The translations under genes and the position numbers were made by a program. Below are positions 30,022 to 37,971 of a stretch of DNA of 49,750 bases, one piece after another. Numbering within the stretch: the stretch's first letter is position 1; each line of letters begins with the position of its first letter. The notes below the pieces were generated by a model that had not been told where the DNA came from, did not search any database, and saw nothing but the letters and a program-made list of their open reading frames with translations. The stretch is from Deltaproteobacteria bacterium (GTDB lineage Bacteria; Myxococcota_A; UBA796; UBA9615), in NCBI GenBank assembly GCA_023954745.1, contig JAGSHC010000016.1, positions 1-49,750 on the forward strand. The letters run 5' to 3'.

Positions 30022-31875
30022 ATGCGCGAGACCCTGCTCAGTTCCCCCCGACGACGAGGCAACCGCCTCCGCAACTTCGCCATCGTCTTCGTGCTGTTCG
30101 GCGTGTGCAGTCAGGCGTGCTTCTGGACCCTGACCCGACCACCCATCCCCGACGTCGTCGTTCCCGACGTGCCCGAACCCATCGTGGGCGGCACCAAGGC
30201 GACCGTGGGCGGAAGCTCGCTGGAGCGCCGCGACGGGTACTGGTTCATGCTCCACACCGGCGACGCCGTCACCCTGGGCGCCGAGCACGCGCGCCTCGGA
30301 GGTTTCCTCACCCAGCGGGCGGAAGACGTCATGCGCGCCGACTTCGAGCGCCGGCTGCCCGCCCCGCTCAAGGTCGTCCTGCCCCCTGTCCTGATGTGGC
30401 GTTTCCGTCACCTCGGCTCGTCCATCCCTACGCCTCTGCTCGAAGAGCTGTACGGCTTCGGTACGACGTACCCGGACCGCACGCCCTTCCCCTTGAACGC
30501 CTATCAGCGAGGCATCTACTACCACGCGCTGCACGACATGGTGCAGGACCTCGTGGGGAACAAGTTCGTCGACCCCGGCGTCGCGGGCGCGTGCACCGGG
30601 TTCGCCGCGAGCGGCTCGGGCACGACCGACGGCCACACCATCGTCGGGCGCAACTTCGACTTCGAGGTCGTCCCCATCTTCGACAGCGAAAAGGTGGTGC
30701 ACCTGCACGCGCGCGAGGGAGCCATCCCCGTGATGTCGGTGTCGTGGATGGGCATGTCCGGCGTGCTCACGGGCATGAACGCCGACGGGATCTGGATCAG
30801 CTTGAACGCCGCCCGCAGCGAGGGCCGGAATCGCAAGGGTCCCCCGGTGGCGCTGCTCGTGCGGGATGTGCTCGAGCAAGCCCGCTCCATTGCGGACGTC
30901 GAGCGCCTGCTGGCGGAGACCGACCCCATCGTCACCGACATCTATGTGGTCGCCGACGGCAAGACCGGCGAGATCGCCGCCTTCGAGCGGGGTCAGACCC
31001 GCATGGGCAAGCGCGGCCCCGAAGCCAGCGGAAAGCTCGCCATCGCCAATCACCTGCTGAGTGAGACGTTCGTGGGCGACGAAGACGACGACAAGCTCCG
31101 CACGTTCAGCACGACCCTGGCGCGTCACGCACGTATGCAGGAGCTGGTGGACGATGCTCCGCTGAGCCCCGCCCGTGGGGTGGAGATCCTGCGAGACCGC
31201 CGGGGCCCCGGCGGGCGGGAGCTGGCGCCTGGGAACCGAAACGCCATCGACGCCTGGATTGCCACCCACTCGGTGGTCGCCGACATGACGGATCGCGTGA
31301 TGTGGGTGAGCACCGCTCCCCACGCGCAAGGGGCCTACCGGGTCGTCGACATGCTCGGCGAGCTGAAGGCCGCCGGGCTTCCCACGACTGAGTGGCGCCG
31401 TGGTCTCGCCGACGGCGCGCGCGCCTGGGAGGCCTCCAGCAAGGTCACCCCCAAGCCGCTCCGCGCGGGGATCGCCCCAGAGCTCCCCGCCGGCGCGCAG
31501 CCAAACGGCCCCGCCGCGGAACTGGCTCGCCTTGTTGCTCCCCCGCAGGCTCCCATGCCCCCCGCCCCGGACGACATGCCGCCCGGCGACCTGGTCCAGA
31601 GCGGCGAGGACCAGACGGTCACCCGCTACCTCGCGCTGCTCGCAGACTCCGAGGAGTATCTCGCCCACGACGAGCCGACCCTGGCCCTCGACGTCGCGCG
31701 GCGGGCGCTGGCCCTCTACCCGCTCAGCGCGGAGGCAAAGCGCTGGGAGGCCGAAGCGCTGGCGATGTCGGGAGACGAGTCCGCGGCGCGCGCCGCCTTC
31801 GAGGACTACTTCACCCGCTACCCCGGAATCGGTCCCGAGTACTGGCGGGCCAAGGAGTGGCTCGAGGCGAAGTGA
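30022..31875 (+). CDS. C45-type Ntn hydrolase (acyltransferase/amidase) with TPR-like tail, membrane-anchored
   Basis: The product is 617 residues from the ATG at 30022. A single N-terminal helix (about 18-37, FAIVFVLFGVCSQACFWTL) anchors it. The likely autocatalytic nucleophile is Cys-191 in GACTGFAA, followed by VGRNFDFE (Arg/Asp of the C45/choloylglycine-hydrolase pattern), VMSVSWMGMSGVLTGMN and GIWISLNAARSE, and IVTDIYVVADGKTGEIAAFE. The chain before Cys would normally be removed to expose an N-terminal nucleophile; here about 190 residues including the anchor precede it, which is long. After a Pro/Ala linker, residues 530-617 form a TPR-like unit (ALDVARRALALYPLSAEAKR). Substrate unknown: amide-linked fatty acids or penicillin-like amides in the family. 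Confidence 0.8.
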   Translation: MRETLLSSPRRRGNRLRNFAIVFVLFGVCSQACFWTLTRPPIPDVVVPDVPEPIVGGTKATVGGSSLERRDGYWFMLHTGDAVTLGAEHARLGGFLTQRAEDVMRADFERRLPAPLKVVLPPVLMWRFRHLGSSIPTPLLEELYGFGTTYPDRTPFPLNAYQRGIYYHALHDMVQDLVGNKFVDPGVAGACTGFAASGSGTTDGHTIVGRNFDFEVVPIFDSEKVVHLHAREGAIPVMSVSWMGMSGVLTGMNADGIWISLNAARSEGRNRKGPPVALLVRDVLEQARSIADVERLLAETDPIVTDIYVVADGKTGEIAAFERGQTRMGKRGPEASGKLAIANHLLSETFVGDEDDDKLRTFSTTLARHARMQELVDDAPLSPARGVEILRDRRGPGGRELAPGNRNAIDAWIATHSVVADMTDRVMWVSTAPHAQGAYRVVDMLGELKAAGLPTTEWRRGLADGARAWEASSKVTPKPLRAGIAPELPAGAQPNGPAAELARLVAPPQAPMPPAPDDMPPGDLVQSGEDQTVTRYLALLADSEEYLAHDEPTLALDVARRALALYPLSAEAKRWEAEALAMSGDESAARAAFEDYFTRYPGIGPEYWRAKEWLEAK

Positions 31876-31890
31876 CCTGGCTGGGTTCTT

Positions 31891-31906
31891 GGGCTCCTAG
31901 GAGCCC
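31891..31906. terminator. Palindromic hairpin between convergent genes
   Basis: GGGCTC-CTAG-GAGCCC is a perfect 16-bp palindrome in the 39 bp between the convergent Ntn-hydrolase and citrate-synthase genes. It can act in both directions. No long T-run flanks it, so intrinsic termination would be weak. Confidence 0.5.
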
Positions 31907-31914
31907 CGCCGGCG

Positions 31915-33066
31915 CTACTGGTTCTCGGCGATGAACTTGCAGCGGTAGATGGCGACGCCCTTGCCACCACGGAAGTTGAGGCGCTCGTCGACGATCTGCG
32001 CCGAGATCCCCACCACGCGGCTCCATCCGAAGAGCAGCGTGTAGTAGTCACTGTCCGTCAGTCCCGATGCGTTGAGCAGCGTGCCGCTGACCGCGTCTAC
32101 GTTCGGGTAGGGGTTGGCGATCTTCGGGTTCTCCTGGAGAACCTTGACCGCCACCGTGCGCATGTTCGCCGCCGTGCGGAACAGATCGTCGTTGGGGCAG
32201 ATCTCCTCGCCGAGGGCGTACTGGATCGTCGCCCGGGGGTCCTCGGCACGCAGCACTGCGTGACCGAACCCGTAGATGAGACGCTTGTTGGCCAGCGCAT
32301 CGCGGATGAACCGCTCGATGTCGGCCGGGTCCGAGCTACCCACCGTCTTGACGAAGTTGAGGCAGTCCTGGTTCGCGCGACCGTGGCGCGGACCGTAGAG
32401 GCCAGCCATCGCAGCGCCCATGGAGGCGTAGATGTCGGCCAGCCCGGAGGCCACTGCCTTGCCGGAGAAGGTCGACAGGTTTCCGCCGCCGTGGTCCATG
32501 TGCAGGATGTAGAAGGTGCGGAGCAGCTTCGTCAGCGCCTCGGTGTCGCCACCGGGGACGCCGAGCATGTGCACGAAGTTCTCGACCAGACCGAGCTCGG
32601 GCTGGCTGGCGATGGGCTCACCCCAGCCGCTGCGAATGCGGAAGATCGCGGCGATCACCTCGGGCGTGCGGGCCAAGAGGTTGAGGGCGTCTTCCTGGAA
32701 GTCGTTGGTCTTCCCGGTCATGCCGAGGAGGTTCAACCCCGCCAGGAACCACTCCATGGGGTGTCCCTGCTTGGGGAGCCCCTTGAGGAAGTTGATGACC
32801 GCGGGATCCACGGTCGCGCGGGAGGCGAGATCGGCCTTGAACGCCGCGAGTTCCTCGTCGCTGGGCAGGTGCTTGTTGTGCAGGAGGAAGACGACCGCCT
32901 CGGGCTCGAGCTTCGCGAGGTCCTTCACCGAGCGACCGACGTAGGAGACGCCCTCCATGGGGTCCACCTTGCTGGTCCAGCACGTGCCCACGGGGAATGC
33001 GCGGAGGCCGGTGTTCAGGTGCTTCTCGGTAATCTCGAACAGGACCTTGGGCGCGTCCTCGGACAT
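31915..33066 (-). CDS. gltA: Citrate synthase
   Basis: The 383-residue enzyme condenses acetyl-CoA with oxaloacetate in the TCA cycle. The catalytic triad is visible: His-228 in LYGPRHGRANQ, His-269 in YGFGHAVLRAEDPRA and Asp-324 in PYPNVDAVSG. The His-228 loop reads GPRHGRAN rather than the common GPLHGGAN, a modest change near oxaloacetate. The length matches the short (non-hexameric, about 370-390 residue) family. The ATG has a clear AGGAG, and a 17-bp-spaced promoter lies about 70 bp upstream. It is a single-gene unit. A 2-methylcitrate synthase role cannot be excluded by sequence alone, but no prp genes are near. Confidence 0.95.
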   Translation of the reverse strand: MSEDAPKVLFEITEKHLNTGLRAFPVGTCWTSKVDPMEGVSYVGRSVKDLAKLEPEAVVFLLHNKHLPSDEELAAFKADLASRATVDPAVINFLKGLPKQGHPMEWFLAGLNLLGMTGKTNDFQEDALNLLARTPEVIAAIFRIRSGWGEPIASQPELGLVENFVHMLGVPGGDTEALTKLLRTFYILHMDHGGGNLSTFSGKAVASGLADIYASMGAAMAGLYGPRHGRANQDCLNFVKTVGSSDPADIERFIRDALANKRLIYGFGHAVLRAEDPRATIQYALGEEICPNDDLFRTAANMRTVAVKVLQENPKIANPYPNVDAVSGTLLNASGLTDSDYYTLLFGWSRVVGISAQIVDERLNFRGGKGVAIYRCKFIAENQ

Positions 33067-33134
33067 GGGGATCTCCTCAGGTGATGAATGCCTGGCCTCG
33101 CGGACGCGCTCGTGGGCGTCTGCCAGGGGCGCGC

Positions 33135-33163
33135 ATGGTACTGGCGGTTCCCAACCCTCGCAA
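33135..33163 (-). promoter_or_regulatory. Sigma-70-type promoter of citrate synthase
   Basis: On the minus strand TTGCGA (33163-33158) and TACCAT (33140-33135) are 17 bp apart, 68 bp before the citrate synthase ATG. The -10 box is identical to that proposed upstream of the ketosynthase operon. Further out, arms GTGGTC (33187-33192) and GACCAC (33206-33211) form a weak inverted repeat. Confidence 0.5.
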
Positions 33164-33240
33164 TGTCATGGTCTGCCCCCCGCGAAGTGGTCCGCCTCGG
33201 GACTTGACCACCTCCCCCCCCTCCCCAACCATCGCGCGCC

Positions 33241-33999
33241 TTGCCCGACGCTCCCCATCCGAGCCTCGCGCGCGCCTGCGTGTTGGTTCCCGTCTACAAC
33301 AACGCCGCCACCGTCGGCGACGTGGTCCGCGCTGCGACAGCCGCCACGGGGCTCCCGGTCCTCGTGCTCGACGATGGAAGCACGGATGGATCGGGAGACG
33401 CCGCCAAGAAGGCAGGCGCCGAGGTGGTGACTCACGAGGTGAACGCCGGCAAGGGACAAGCGCTGCTCACGGGGTGGCGCGCGGCGGCTGATCGAGGCTT
33501 CTCTCACGCGATCTGCATGGACGCGGATGGGCAGCACCTCGCGGAGGATCTCCCGGCGTTCGTCGAAGCGATCGCCCGCGAGCCGAACGCCATTCACGCC
33601 GGGACCCGCCCCAAGACGGGCCCCAACGTTCCGCGCTCCGCCGAGATCGGCCGCGCGATCTCGGACTTCATGCTGTGGGCCTCGTCCGCGAAGGAGTTGG
33701 CGGGCGAGCTGCCCGACTCCCAGTGCGGGTTCCGGGCCTACCCCATCGCCCACGTGCTCGCGCTGCACCTGGTGGCGCGCCGCTACTCCATGGAGATGGA
33801 AGTGCTGGTGCGGGCGGCGTGGCTCGGCGTTCCCCTGAAAGCCCTGCCTATCTCCGTCTTCTATCCCCCCGCCGAAGAGCGAGTGAGCCACTTTCACAAG
33901 TGGCGCGACAACGGGCGGATCGTCTCGACGTACACCCGCCTGATGCTGATCCGCCTGGTCTGGCCGATCACGCACCCGCGGAAGAAGTTGCTTCCCTAG
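33241..33999 (+). CDS. Glycosyltransferase family 2 (DPM1/GtrB-like soluble domain)
   Basis: The 252-residue GT-A enzyme has CVLVPVYNNAATVGDVV, VLDDGSTDGSGDAA (donor-binding Asp), VNAGKGQALLTGW and ICMDADGQHLAED (DXD metal motif). SQCGFRAYP follows, as in polyprenyl-phosphate mannosyl/glucosyltransferases. The C-terminus has no clear membrane helices, only a basic tail. It probably transfers a sugar to polyprenyl phosphate or another envelope acceptor. The start is TTG at 33241 with no visible Shine-Dalgarno, so the start is uncertain, but the GT fold begins within a dozen residues. It is divergent from citrate synthase and convergent with the sulfur operon. About 70 bp follow it, with only a 5-bp-stem hairpin (34010-34022). 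Confidence 0.85.
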   Translation: MPDAPHPSLARACVLVPVYNNAATVGDVVRAATAATGLPVLVLDDGSTDGSGDAAKKAGAEVVTHEVNAGKGQALLTGWRAAADRGFSHAICMDADGQHLAEDLPAFVEAIAREPNAIHAGTRPKTGPNVPRSAEIGRAISDFMLWASSAKELAGELPDSQCGFRAYPIAHVLALHLVARRYSMEMEVLVRAAWLGVPLKALPISVFYPPAEERVSHFHKWRDNGRIVSTYTRLMLIRLVWPITHPRKKLLP

Positions 34000-34068
34000 G
34001 CCCACTCCGGGTGCGTCGCACCGAGCGCCAACGAAGCTGACGCGGAGATCGGGCCTCTCCCGCCCCGG

Positions 34069-34542
34069 TCACGTGAAGATGATCTGGGCTCCGTCGGCCA
34101 TCTCATAGAAATCGCCTGCCGTGATCACGTCGGCCACCTGAGGAATCAGGTCCTTCTGGTCGATCTTCATCATGTCCATGGCCAACTGGCATCCGTAGAG
34201 CTCGGCGCCTGCGTCGGTGAGCATCTCCATCATCTCGCGCACGCCAGGCAGATCGAGGTCCTCCATCTGCTTCTTCATCATCGACGCGGCGAGGTTCTCC
34301 ATGCCTGGGAGTCCACCGATCATCGTAGGGATCGGACTTGCGGGGTTGCCCACGAGGTTCACGTGCAAGTGGTCCACCTTCTTGTCGGTGACGGCGTCGA
34401 GGCCGTAGAACGTGAAGAAGAGGACCGCCTCGATCCCGGACATGCGCGCGGCGTTCCCCAGGATGAGAGCTGGGTAGACCTCGTCGAGGCCTCCCTTGCT
34501 GACGATGATGGCGACCTTGCGCTGGGCTTCTTGAGTCTGCAT
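34069..34542 (-). CDS. dsrE2: DsrE2-type sulfur relay protein
   Basis: The 157-residue protein is translated from an ATG with a perfect AGGAG. It carries the DsrE2A pattern: KVAIIVSKGGLDEVYPALIL, FFTFYGLDAVT, VDHLHVNLVGNP, IGGLPGMENLA, and the conserved Cys-118 in ELYGCQLAMDMM that carries persulfide sulfur, ending VITAGDFYEMADGAQIIFT. In sulfur oxidizers DsrE2 works with TusA and rhodanese to hand sulfane sulfur to downstream enzymes (established for the family). Here it is the last gene of an operon with a DsrC-domain protein and an SQR-like flavoprotein, so it probably accepts sulfur derived from sulfide. No tusA or rhodanese gene is in the window. Confidence 0.87.
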   Translation of the reverse strand: MQTQEAQRKVAIIVSKGGLDEVYPALILGNAARMSGIEAVLFFTFYGLDAVTDKKVDHLHVNLVGNPASPIPTMIGGLPGMENLAASMMKKQMEDLDLPGVREMMEMLTDAGAELYGCQLAMDMMKIDQKDLIPQVADVITAGDFYEMADGAQIIFT

Positions 34543-34553
34543 TGGGATCTCCT

Positions 34554-35522
34554 CTAGATGCAGCCGACGGGCTTGGGCACGCCAGCGACGCGCGCCGCGG
34601 TCGAGCCCGGCGCCTTCTTGAACAGTTGATAGATGGCCTTCGTACCGAGGCCCGACAGGTTCGCCAGCTTGCGCACGTTCGGGGACGCGCCGACGGACAG
34701 GTAGTGGGCACGCATGGCATCCACGACCTGCCAGTGTTCGTCGGTCAGTTCGCCGATTCCCGCCTCCGCGGCCATGAGCACGGCAAACTCCCGGTTCCAG
34801 GTCTGCGGGTCCACCAGGAACCCACCACTGTCCAGCGCGTGCCCGGGAATGGTCACGCAGGCCCATCGGGCCAGACCGCCCTGCGCTTGCTTCGGGGCAC
34901 CGCCCGCTGCCGCCGGGGAGGCCGACCGCGCCGCAGGACGACGACGAGGCGCCGATCGGGTCACTGGCCGCGCCGCCCGACGCCCGCTAGGAGCGAGCCG
35001 ACTCGCGAGCCGACGCTGCCCCGGGGTCGCTCCCGAGTCCGACTGGGCCGCCTTGCCCACGGTCCTCAGGACCTCGAGCATCACCGCGAGACCACGCTGG
35101 ATGTCCTCGTCCTTCGACTTCCGAATCGCCCCGACGACCCCCACCGGGTCGAGCGCGTCGGCGCGGTGCAGGACATCGGTGGCTTCGTTGGCCACGTTGA
35201 GCACGTCGGACTGCGTGAGGTTACGGACCGTGTCGAGGATCCCGACCACCGCGTCGCCGAGCTCGTCCACGTCCTCGGAGGAGTAGCTGGTGGCCACTCG
35301 GTCGAGCAGGCGCAGGGTCGAGCGGCCGAATGCGAAGTAGCCGCGCTCTTCCCACTCACCGAGGCCCCGGGTGCCCGCGTCCATCATCGCCGTGAGGATC
35401 GGACCGGACTCGGACACCAGCTCCGACATGGCGCGCTGGCGGTCCAACAACAGATCGACCTTGTCGGACAGGGCCTCGATGCGACTCTCGACGGTCGCGT
35501 TGTGATCCAGAGGTGCGTTCAT
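34554..35522 (-). CDS. DUF1641-DsrC/TusE fusion protein
   Basis: The 322-residue two-domain protein has an N-terminal half (about 1-155) that is helical and ends in VGVVGAIRKSKDEDIQRGLA and MLEVLRTVGK, the signature of DUF1641. A basic Ala/Arg/Pro linker (160-215) follows. Residues 225-322 are a DsrC/TusE domain: GFLVDPQTWNREFA, LTDEHWQVVDAMRAHY, PNVRKLANLSG, and the flexible arm VAGVPKPVGCI with the penultimate Cys-321 (CysA). The second DsrC Cys (CysB), expected at residue 310, is Ala, as in TusE-like forms. DsrC carries persulfide or trisulfide sulfur; DUF1641 commonly accompanies SQR-like flavoproteins. The fusion probably ties a sulfur carrier to the flavoprotein encoded one base upstream (inference). 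Confidence 0.88.
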   Translation of the reverse strand: MNAPLDHNATVESRIEALSDKVDLLLDRQRAMSELVSESGPILTAMMDAGTRGLGEWEERGYFAFGRSTLRLLDRVATSYSSEDVDELGDAVVGILDTVRNLTQSDVLNVANEATDVLHRADALDPVGVVGAIRKSKDEDIQRGLAVMLEVLRTVGKAAQSDSGATPGQRRLASRLAPSGRRAARPVTRSAPRRRPAARSASPAAAGGAPKQAQGGLARWACVTIPGHALDSGGFLVDPQTWNREFAVLMAAEAGIGELTDEHWQVVDAMRAHYLSVGASPNVRKLANLSGLGTKAIYQLFKKAPGSTAARVAGVPKPVGCI

Positions 35523-35523
35523 G

Positions 35524-36753
35524 TCAGCTCCACTTCCCAGCCATCACCATCTTGTGATCGATGGGCAGGTCCTCGCCGCGCAGCAGCAGGTTCCAGTACA
35601 TCCACTTGAACCCCAGCTTCCCCCAGTGGTTCACATAGCTCTCCTCGAGCAAGGAGAACGGCCCGATACCGGGCAGCGGGAATCGCCCGGGCAGGGGCTC
35701 CGTCGTGTAGTTGAAGTCGATGAGGATCGCTTTGCCGTGCCCCGTCTCGATGAAGCAGTTGGCGTGGCCGTCGAAGTCGGGAGCGAGGTCGCGGCCACCG
35801 ATGAACCGCAGGATGTTCTCGGTCAGCACCTCGGCCTGGAAGTGGGCCACGGACCCCGCCTTGCTGGTCGGCAGGTCGGTGGCATCTCCCAGGACGAAGA
35901 TGTCGCGATGGGCGACGCTCTGCAGGGTGTGTTTGTGGGTGGGCACGAAGTCGGAGTCATCACCCAACTCCGACCGCTGCACGAGCCGGCTGCCGTAGTG
36001 CAGGGGCACCGTGACCAGGAGGTCGTAGGGCACCTCCCGCTCGTCGTAGCCGATGAGCTTCCCACCGACTCCATCGACCACCTCGGTGTTGAACTCCGTG
36101 ACCAGATGCACGCCCTTCTGCTCCAGGAGGTCCCCCAGCGCGGCGCTCGCGCGGGGCTTCGTGAAGGCGCCGTCCAGGGGGGTGGCGTAGACGAGCTCGA
36201 CCTGGTCCCGAATCCCTCGCTCGGCGAAGAAGGCGTCGGCGAGGAACAGGAACTCCAGGGGGGCCACTGGACACTTGATCGGCATGTCGACGACGTTCAC
36301 GACGAGCCGACCGCCCTGCCACTCCTCGAGCTTGCGCTGAAGGGCCGACGCCCCTTCGAGGGTGTAGAAATCGAACGCGGTCTCCATCCACCCAGGGCCA
36401 CACAGGCCTTGGGTCGCCTCGGGCGCGATGCGCGTCCCCGTCGCGATGATCAGCACGTCGTAGGACAGGCTCTCGCCGTCCTTGAGGCGGACGGTGCGCG
36501 CCTCGGCATCGACCCGGTCTGCTGGCGCCAGGCGCAGCTCGATCCCGTCGCCGAGGAAATACGAGCGCGGGCGCACGAGGTCCGCCTCGTCGTACATCCC
36601 GAACGGGAGGAGCAACAGACCAGGCTGATAGATGTGGTCGGCGTCGCGGTCGAGGACCGTGACCGACCACTCCGCGCGAGGCAGGACCTTGCGGAGCTTG
36701 TTGGCCATCATGGTGCCGGCCGTTCCGGCTCCGAGAATGACGAGGTTCTTCAT
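35524..36753 (-). CDS. Sulfide:quinone oxidoreductase-like FAD protein
   Basis: The 409-residue flavoprotein has the FAD-binding motif VILGAGTAGTMMANKL (residues 5-20), ATGTRIAP (about 104-111) and DIFVLGDATDLPTSKAG (about 284-300), the pattern of SQR/type II NADH dehydrogenase-like enzymes. Cys-161 in PIKCPVAPLEF fits the catalytic Cys of SQRs; other candidate Cys are 118 and 333. SQR oxidizes sulfide to sulfane sulfur and passes electrons to quinone at the membrane. The amphipathic C-terminus (HWGKLGFKWMYWNLLLRG) fits membrane docking. Ahead of it, two CRP/FNR-type boxes suggest regulation. It heads the operon SQR-(DUF1641-DsrC)-DsrE2. Whether it uses sulfide or a protein persulfide is open. 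Confidence 0.85.
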   Translation of the reverse strand: MKNLVILGAGTAGTMMANKLRKVLPRAEWSVTVLDRDADHIYQPGLLLLPFGMYDEADLVRPRSYFLGDGIELRLAPADRVDAEARTVRLKDGESLSYDVLIIATGTRIAPEATQGLCGPGWMETAFDFYTLEGASALQRKLEEWQGGRLVVNVVDMPIKCPVAPLEFLFLADAFFAERGIRDQVELVYATPLDGAFTKPRASAALGDLLEQKGVHLVTEFNTEVVDGVGGKLIGYDEREVPYDLLVTVPLHYGSRLVQRSELGDDSDFVPTHKHTLQSVAHRDIFVLGDATDLPTSKAGSVAHFQAEVLTENILRFIGGRDLAPDFDGHANCFIETGHGKAILIDFNYTTEPLPGRFPLPGIGPFSLLEESYVNHWGKLGFKWMYWNLLLRGEDLPIDHKMVMAGKWS

Positions 36754-36852
36754 GGGGGCGTCTCCGGGTTCTGCTGCCCCGTCTGCACCCCCTGTGCCAG
36801 ATCGCTCGAATGAGGCTCCAGACCCCCAAGACCTGAGCCGAACCCTCGCTTG

Positions 36853-36902
36853 TGTGCCTTATGCCACAGACGTCGCGCAGCCCGGCTGTGTGATTCCACA
36901 CA
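36853..36902. promoter_or_regulatory. Two CRP/FNR-type boxes upstream of the sulfur operon
   Basis: Two copies of TGTG-N8-CACA lie in the 185-bp gap between plsC and the SQR-like gene: 36853-36868 and 36887-36902, 34 bp apart start to start. The second extends to perfect 7-bp arms CTGTGTG/CACACAG around ATTC. TGTG-N8-CACA is the half-site arrangement of the CRP/FNR family. They sit 100-150 bp upstream of the SQR ATG. Binding by such a regulator is an inference; no regulator gene of that family is in the window. Confidence 0.5.
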
Positions 36903-36938
36903 GGGGGACCCCAGGAAGCCGCACCCCGAGGTGCGTCG

Positions 36939-37766
36939 TCAGGCGGACGCGGTGGCGTCGGCGCCGGGGACCGGGCCGCGGAGGCTGCCCTTGTCGGCCG
37001 GCCGGCCCTTGCGACCGAACACTTCGTGCTCGTCACACTCGCGCCACTGGACGAGCTGGTCGCCGATGGCGTTGCGCACCGCGTGCCCGAGCTGAGCGGC
37101 GGTGGGATCTTCGAGCTCGTTCATGTGCACCGGGGCGAGGACCTTGACCCGGATGCGCTTGAAGGGGCTGTCCCCTGCCCACGTCCAGGAACCCTTGGGG
37201 AGGATCTCCGAGGTGCCGTCGATGGCCACGGGCAGAACCGGCACGTCCTTCTCGACGGCCACCCGGAACGCGCCGGCCTTGAAGTTGCCCAGCGTGCCCG
37301 TGTCAGAGCGCGTGCCTTCGGGAAAGAGACCCACCGAGACTCCCTGGTCGATCCAGGCGCCGCACTCGTCGAGAATCCCGCGCGCGCTGAAGGGGTTCTT
37401 CAGGTCCGCGGCGATGTACCCCGCCCGGCGCATGTAGACAGCGAGCATCGGAATCTTGAAGAAGCGGATCCCCGAGACCCACTTGAAGTTGCTGCGCAGG
37501 CCCATCAGCACCAGGACGTCCATCATCGACTGGTGGTTGCTGCACACGAGGTAGGGGCCCTCCTCGAGTCGCTCGGCCCCCTCGATCTCGAGCTGCCAGA
37601 ACGGATTGAGGGCCCACACCATGACGCCCCACCAGAAGACGCCCACCCGGTGGAGGAGGGAGCGGGCGGGATCGAATCGCTTCGGCACGAGCAGGGTCGG
37701 CATCCCGAAGATGAACGACGCAAAGGCGCAGTTCAGCACGATGTGCCAGCAGAAGACGGTGATCAC
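36939..37766 (-). CDS. plsC: 1-acyl-sn-glycerol-3-phosphate acyltransferase
   Basis: The 275-residue membrane acyltransferase makes phosphatidic acid from lysophosphatidic acid. The N-terminus has one or two hydrophobic segments (about 3-26 and 43-56). Motif I is SNHQSMMD (His-78, Asp-83), followed by FFKIPMLAVYMRRAGYI, motif III GLFPEGTRS (Glu-150, Gly-Thr-Arg) and VPVLPVAIDGTS (motif IV). All catalytic and binding residues are present. The start is GTG at 37766 with weak ribosome-binding sequence. The C-terminal 45 residues after GDQLVQWR are charged and not part of the core. It is a single gene convergent with none, ending just above the CRP/FNR-type boxes. Confidence 0.92.
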   Translation of the reverse strand: MITVFCWHIVLNCAFASFIFGMPTLLVPKRFDPARSLLHRVGVFWWGVMVWALNPFWQLEIEGAERLEEGPYLVCSNHQSMMDVLVLMGLRSNFKWVSGIRFFKIPMLAVYMRRAGYIAADLKNPFSARGILDECGAWIDQGVSVGLFPEGTRSDTGTLGNFKAGAFRVAVEKDVPVLPVAIDGTSEILPKGSWTWAGDSPFKRIRVKVLAPVHMNELEDPTAAQLGHAVRNAIGDQLVQWRECDEHEVFGRKGRPADKGSLRGPVPGADATASA

Positions 37767-37934
37767 GAATCGGCGGACTGTCGAGATACGAACCCCTCAC
37801 CGCGCACTCCTCATGCACGAGCGGCGGCAGGATACAAAACCGGGTCCGGGGGTCCAGCGATTGTCCCTCGCGGGTCGGAAGTTGCCCTCGCCCGTGCCCT
37901 TTGCCGCTTCGGTTCGAGCGGTTAGAGTGCGCCG

Positions 37935-37956
37935 GATCGGGGGCGCGTCCCCGATC
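37935..37956 (+). promoter_or_regulatory. Hairpin in the 5' leader of the giant lipoprotein gene
   Basis: Perfect 8-bp arms GATCGGGG and CCCCGATC flank a GCGCGT loop, ending 15 bp before the ATG at 37972 and just upstream of the GGAGG ribosome-binding site. In mRNA it would form a stable stem next to the ribosome-binding site; in DNA it could be an operator. Which of these applies cannot be told from sequence. Confidence 0.5.
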
Positions 37957-37971
37957 ACCGCGGAGGACCGC

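Noticed and set aside
29962-31668. Upstream extension of the lipase frame on the minus strand
   Set aside because: It lies antisense to the well-supported C45-like gene and is His/Arg/Gly-rich shadow sequence. The lipase signal peptide marks the real start near 29955-29961.
33067-33240. A start for the DPM1-like glycosyltransferase further upstream
   Set aside because: No in-frame ATG or GTG with a ribosome-binding site precedes the conserved CVLVPVYNN strand, so the TTG at 33241 is kept with a note of uncertainty.
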